NCBI RefSeq assembly: GCF_001577835.2
Contig: NC_029518.1
Coordinates: 34,031,462-34,095,461 of the forward strand
Length of the DNA: 64,000 nucleotides
Source of the DNA: Coturnix japonica
Taxonomy: Eukaryota > Chordata > Aves > Galliformes > Phasianidae
Direction of reading: 5' to 3'
A program made the position numbers and the translations under genes. Positions 61,390 to 64,000 of this stretch are shown here, piece after piece. The stretch's first letter is position 1. Every line of letters begins with the position of its first letter. Under the pieces are notes generated by a model. That model saw nothing but the letters and a program-made list of their open reading frames with translations. It was not told the origin of the DNA and made no database searches.

Positions 61390-62110
61390 ACAGAGCAGAG
61401 CGGGGCGGGCAGCGGGCGGAGCCCCGGAGCGCTGACCCCTTCCGGCGTTGTCCCCCCGCCCATCACAGCGCCCTGCCATTGGCTGAGCCTCACTCGTGAC
61501 ACCGCCTCCCCTGCATCCCGCCGCCCGCTCCCTCCCTCCTTCCCTCCTTGCCGGTGCTGGCGGAGCTGGAACGGCGGGGGCGCGAGCGGTGGCGGCTGCA
61601 GCGTCAGGTGGGGCGGGCGCTGCGTTGCCTGGGCGATGGGGCCGGGTCCCGCCACGGGCCGCCGGGCCGCTGTCAGCGCCATAAGTGCGGGGCGGGCGGC
61701 CGCGCTGTGGCGAGGCGAGGAGCGGGTAAGGGGGCGGCGGACCGCGGCGGCTGCGGCCTCGCGGGGCCCGCGTCGCGTTCCGGTGGGGCCGGCCGAGGCC
61801 CCGGTACGTGTGGCCGGGCGCGTTGTTAACCGGCGCCGGCCGAGGCCCTCGGCTGCGCGGCGGGAGGCGGAAGAGGCGGCTGCGGGCGGGGCTCGGGCCG
61901 CCCGGGAAGGGGCCGGGCCGCGGCCATGGGAGGTGCGGCCCCGGCGGCTCCGCGCGTTCCGAGTGCCGCTCCGCGCCGCCGGGCTGACGTGAGGCCTCCG
62001 GCTTTGCCCAAAGGAAACGAGCAGCGCAGCCTCCGGCCAGGGCGCTGCGTGCGGCCGTCGGCATTGGGGCGGCCGTGGTGACTCGGGGCCTCCGAGCCGG
62101 GCTGTCACCT
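61390..62110 (+). promoter_or_regulatory. LYST: CpG-island promoter, probably of LYST
   Basis: About 720 bp are very GC- and CpG-rich and sharply different from both sides. The island has an ETS/GABP-type CTTCCGG (61,439-61,445), an inverted CCAAT box ATTGG (61,478-61,482), a CT-rich tract (61,527-61,549) and GC boxes GGGGCGGG (61,610-61,617) and GGGCGGGGC (61,884-61,892). There is no TATA box. In vertebrates LYST lies next to the NID1 3' end in the same direction, and its first exons are non-coding, so this island is most likely the LYST promoter read to the right. The gene name rests on synteny alone. LYST is a large BEACH-domain protein that controls lysosome and melanosome size. Confidence 0.65.
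61540..61725 (+). other. LYST: Candidate non-coding first exon of LYST
   Basis: The best donor in the island is CGG|GTAAGG, with GT at 61,726-61,727, so an exon starting downstream of the CCAAT box and CT tract would end at 61,725. The start is a guess. Other possible donors are GGTACGTG near 61,804 and GACGTGAGG at 61,987-61,995. Long frames across the island on both strands are a result of GC content and are not called as proteins. Confidence 0.3.
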
Positions 62111-64000
62111 GTGTGCTCGCTGTAAACAGCAGGGCAGCGATGAGAGCCCCTTTGGGTGCTCTGCAGCCACGGGGCCGGCGTGGGGAGAATGTGTGGAGAT
62201 CCTTCTATGGGAGAAACTGTTAGTTAACGTTGAGGTACTATCCAGAATTCCCAAATGAAACCCAAATCTGCCTCGGATGGCTTCATAAGCCGAGAGCAGG
62301 TGCTGGAGCAGAGGACAGAATGCTGTGTATAGGAGAAGCGGGGTGACTGAAGAAGTCGGGAAGTTGGATTGGTTGTGTGATCGAGTGTGGTGAGCTGGGG
62401 ACTGGGGAAGTATCCGATGTGAGTGTGGATGGGAGGCAGGTTAAGATCGGCTCGGCAGGCACCCTCCATTGCTGTGCCACGTGAACCGGTCGGAGTGCTG
62501 TGAAAGTATCTGTAGGAAAGTTGTCAGTGATACAGACCCATGCTGGGTTGTATGCTAGGTAGCATAGAAGAAATGCCTGCAATGCTTAACTGCAGGAAAT
62601 AGCTGTAGGAGAGGTGGATCTGTTGACACTGGCAGCATTTGCTTGCTTGACCAGGGTGCTGTTCTGCATGGAGCTTTTAATGGAATGGAGCTTCTGTGTG
62701 TGAGAAGCCATAAAAGTACGGTGGGTTTCCTCTTCTTTAACTGTAAGCTGGCAGCCCTGTGAAGATGAGAGTATCCTGTTAATTTGGGAAATGTGCAGTA
62801 TAACAGCCCCAGGAGTTTATGTTGCACACTTAAAATATTTGATGAATGGGAAACAAGAGTGCTTTCGTGCTTTGTCCCAGATAAGGAGAAATCAGCCTTT
62901 TTGTGTGGTGTTTTAATTTCATTCTTTCTTCCTGATCAGGTTTTGGAATGAGAATCTTGAAAGTTATAATCAAATACCTTTCCTTGCTGTGCTTCTGAAA
63001 CCAGCACTTAGAAGTGAGAGCTCAGGAAGGCGCTTGGTTATCACGTGTACTGTAAAATTGTGCATGGATTTCTTCAGTGGAGCTTTCTGTCACCACCTTC
63101 CTGCGTTCCCTGTGTGTTTTTATAGTGTACTCAGTGTGCTTTTGGTTTTGAAATGTTGAATTGTAGTATTTTCTCATGAGTCAGTAACCATATAGTTAAA
63201 TTTCTTAAATGCTTTTTTTTGCGTCTTCCTCTCTCAGTCCCCTGCAGCCTTTCTGTGCACCTCTGTTTTGGTTTGTATGGCAGCTCTAGACAGTGAGAAA
63301 AGAGACTGAAAGCACTTGAGCAGTAGCAAAAGATCTGATGAGAAATATCTGGGTATCTAAACATTAGGGAAGAGAAACTGGACATTCTTTCCCCTTATTG
63401 CAAGTATGTTGCTGCTTTTATTTCACTTTCTTTAGAGTTAAGCTCAGCACAATGAAATATTAACAGATGTTTCAGGAAGCTATCGGTTCTGTTTTTTACC
63501 CTCAATGATTTCTTTAATGGTGCCTCCTTATTAATATACAATTGTACACCCTTTTAGCTTATGCAGGCACTTGGGTTTCCTTTGTATTTGAAGAATTTTG
63601 CTGTTATCATGCTTGTATCTTTTCAAATGATATAAGACAACACATAGAGGAATTCTGAACCCAAAATTGGTTCTTATCTTTTGTGAGCAGAGGGAAAGTG
63701 GGGTGGAATGATTATACTGCAAGAGGATCCTGTTGTGCCAGGAAGAACTTGATGCCAAAAATGCTCTTGCTTGTCCTCTGCAGATGAATTTAACTTGATT
63801 GGAGTAAACAGCCATCATGGATGTGACCTCACTAAGGTCCCTCTCTGAGGGAGATGTCAGGCTCTGTGCACTTCTTAAATGGAGAGCTTCCCTAGTGGAG
63901 AGCTGTAGCAGCTGCTGCCCAAGATGTCACTGTTTAATGCTGGTAATTGGTTCACCTTCAATGTGGTCTTTTATTTTTGGGAAAAGTAGTTTGTATTAGT
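62111..64000 (+). other. LYST: Probable LYST first intron, to window end
   Basis: CpG content falls quickly after 62,110. The stretch holds two CACGTG E-boxes (62,478-62,483 and 63,042-63,047) and a good acceptor CTTGTCCTCTGCAG ending at 63,783. No LYST protein sequence is present: the N-terminus I would expect from the human protein is not encoded here, so the start codon lies further right. Confidence 0.5.

Noticed and set aside
18336-61390. tRNA, rRNA or CRISPR-type arrays
   Set aside because: No internal Pol III box pair, rRNA segment or regularly spaced repeat was seen.
61242-62108. Long open frames (up to 288 codons) on both strands across the CpG island
   Set aside because: Stops are rare in such GC-rich DNA. 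The frames overlap on both strands, are low in complexity (Ala/Arg/Pro/Gly) and one runs into the CR1 fragment. No domain is visible.

Overview
The window looks like bird DNA, most likely a galliform such as chicken. The reasons are several CR1 retroposon fragments with the avian CR1 3' end (TCCCTTCCAACC followed by ATTCTATGATTCT-type repeats), small introns, and a vertebrate gene order that matches the NID1-LYST neighbourhood. No other source was available, so the species call rests on these signs and on memory of the families.

Positions 1 to about 18,330 hold the 3' part of NID1 (nidogen-1/entactin) on the + strand. Nine exons are resolved by GT-AG splice sites and unbroken codon phase. They encode the last roughly 444 residues: a calcium-binding EGF module, a thyroglobulin type-1 module, the six-bladed YWTD (LDL-receptor class B) propeller that binds laminin gamma-1, and a C-terminal EGF module ending in a TGA stop at 16,723-16,725. 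A 1.6 kb 3' UTR ends near two poly(A) signals at 18,267 and 18,307. The 5' exons lie outside the window.

Positions 18,330 to about 61,390 are intergenic. I find no convincing protein-coding gene there. The stretch holds CR1 fragments (22.9, 25.7-26.3, 33.0, 57.4 and 61.1-61.4 kb), simple repeats, a pair of related LTR-like interspersed repeats (34.4 and 35.6 kb), two small CpG-rich patches (24.0 and 28.6 kb) and a full match to the CTCF core motif at 28,672-28,685. A perfect 70 bp inverted repeat (60,459-60,528 and 60,990-61,059) has its second arm inside a 17 bp target-like direct duplication.

Positions 61,390 to 62,110 are a strong CpG island with an inverted CCAAT box, an ETS site and GC boxes. 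From the vertebrate order NID1 then LYST, both in the same direction, it is most likely the LYST promoter and non-coding first exon on the + strand, with the first LYST intron running to the window end. No LYST coding sequence is seen. NID1 is a basement-membrane linker and LYST a lysosome-trafficking regulator; they are neighbours by conserved synteny and nothing here suggests shared function.
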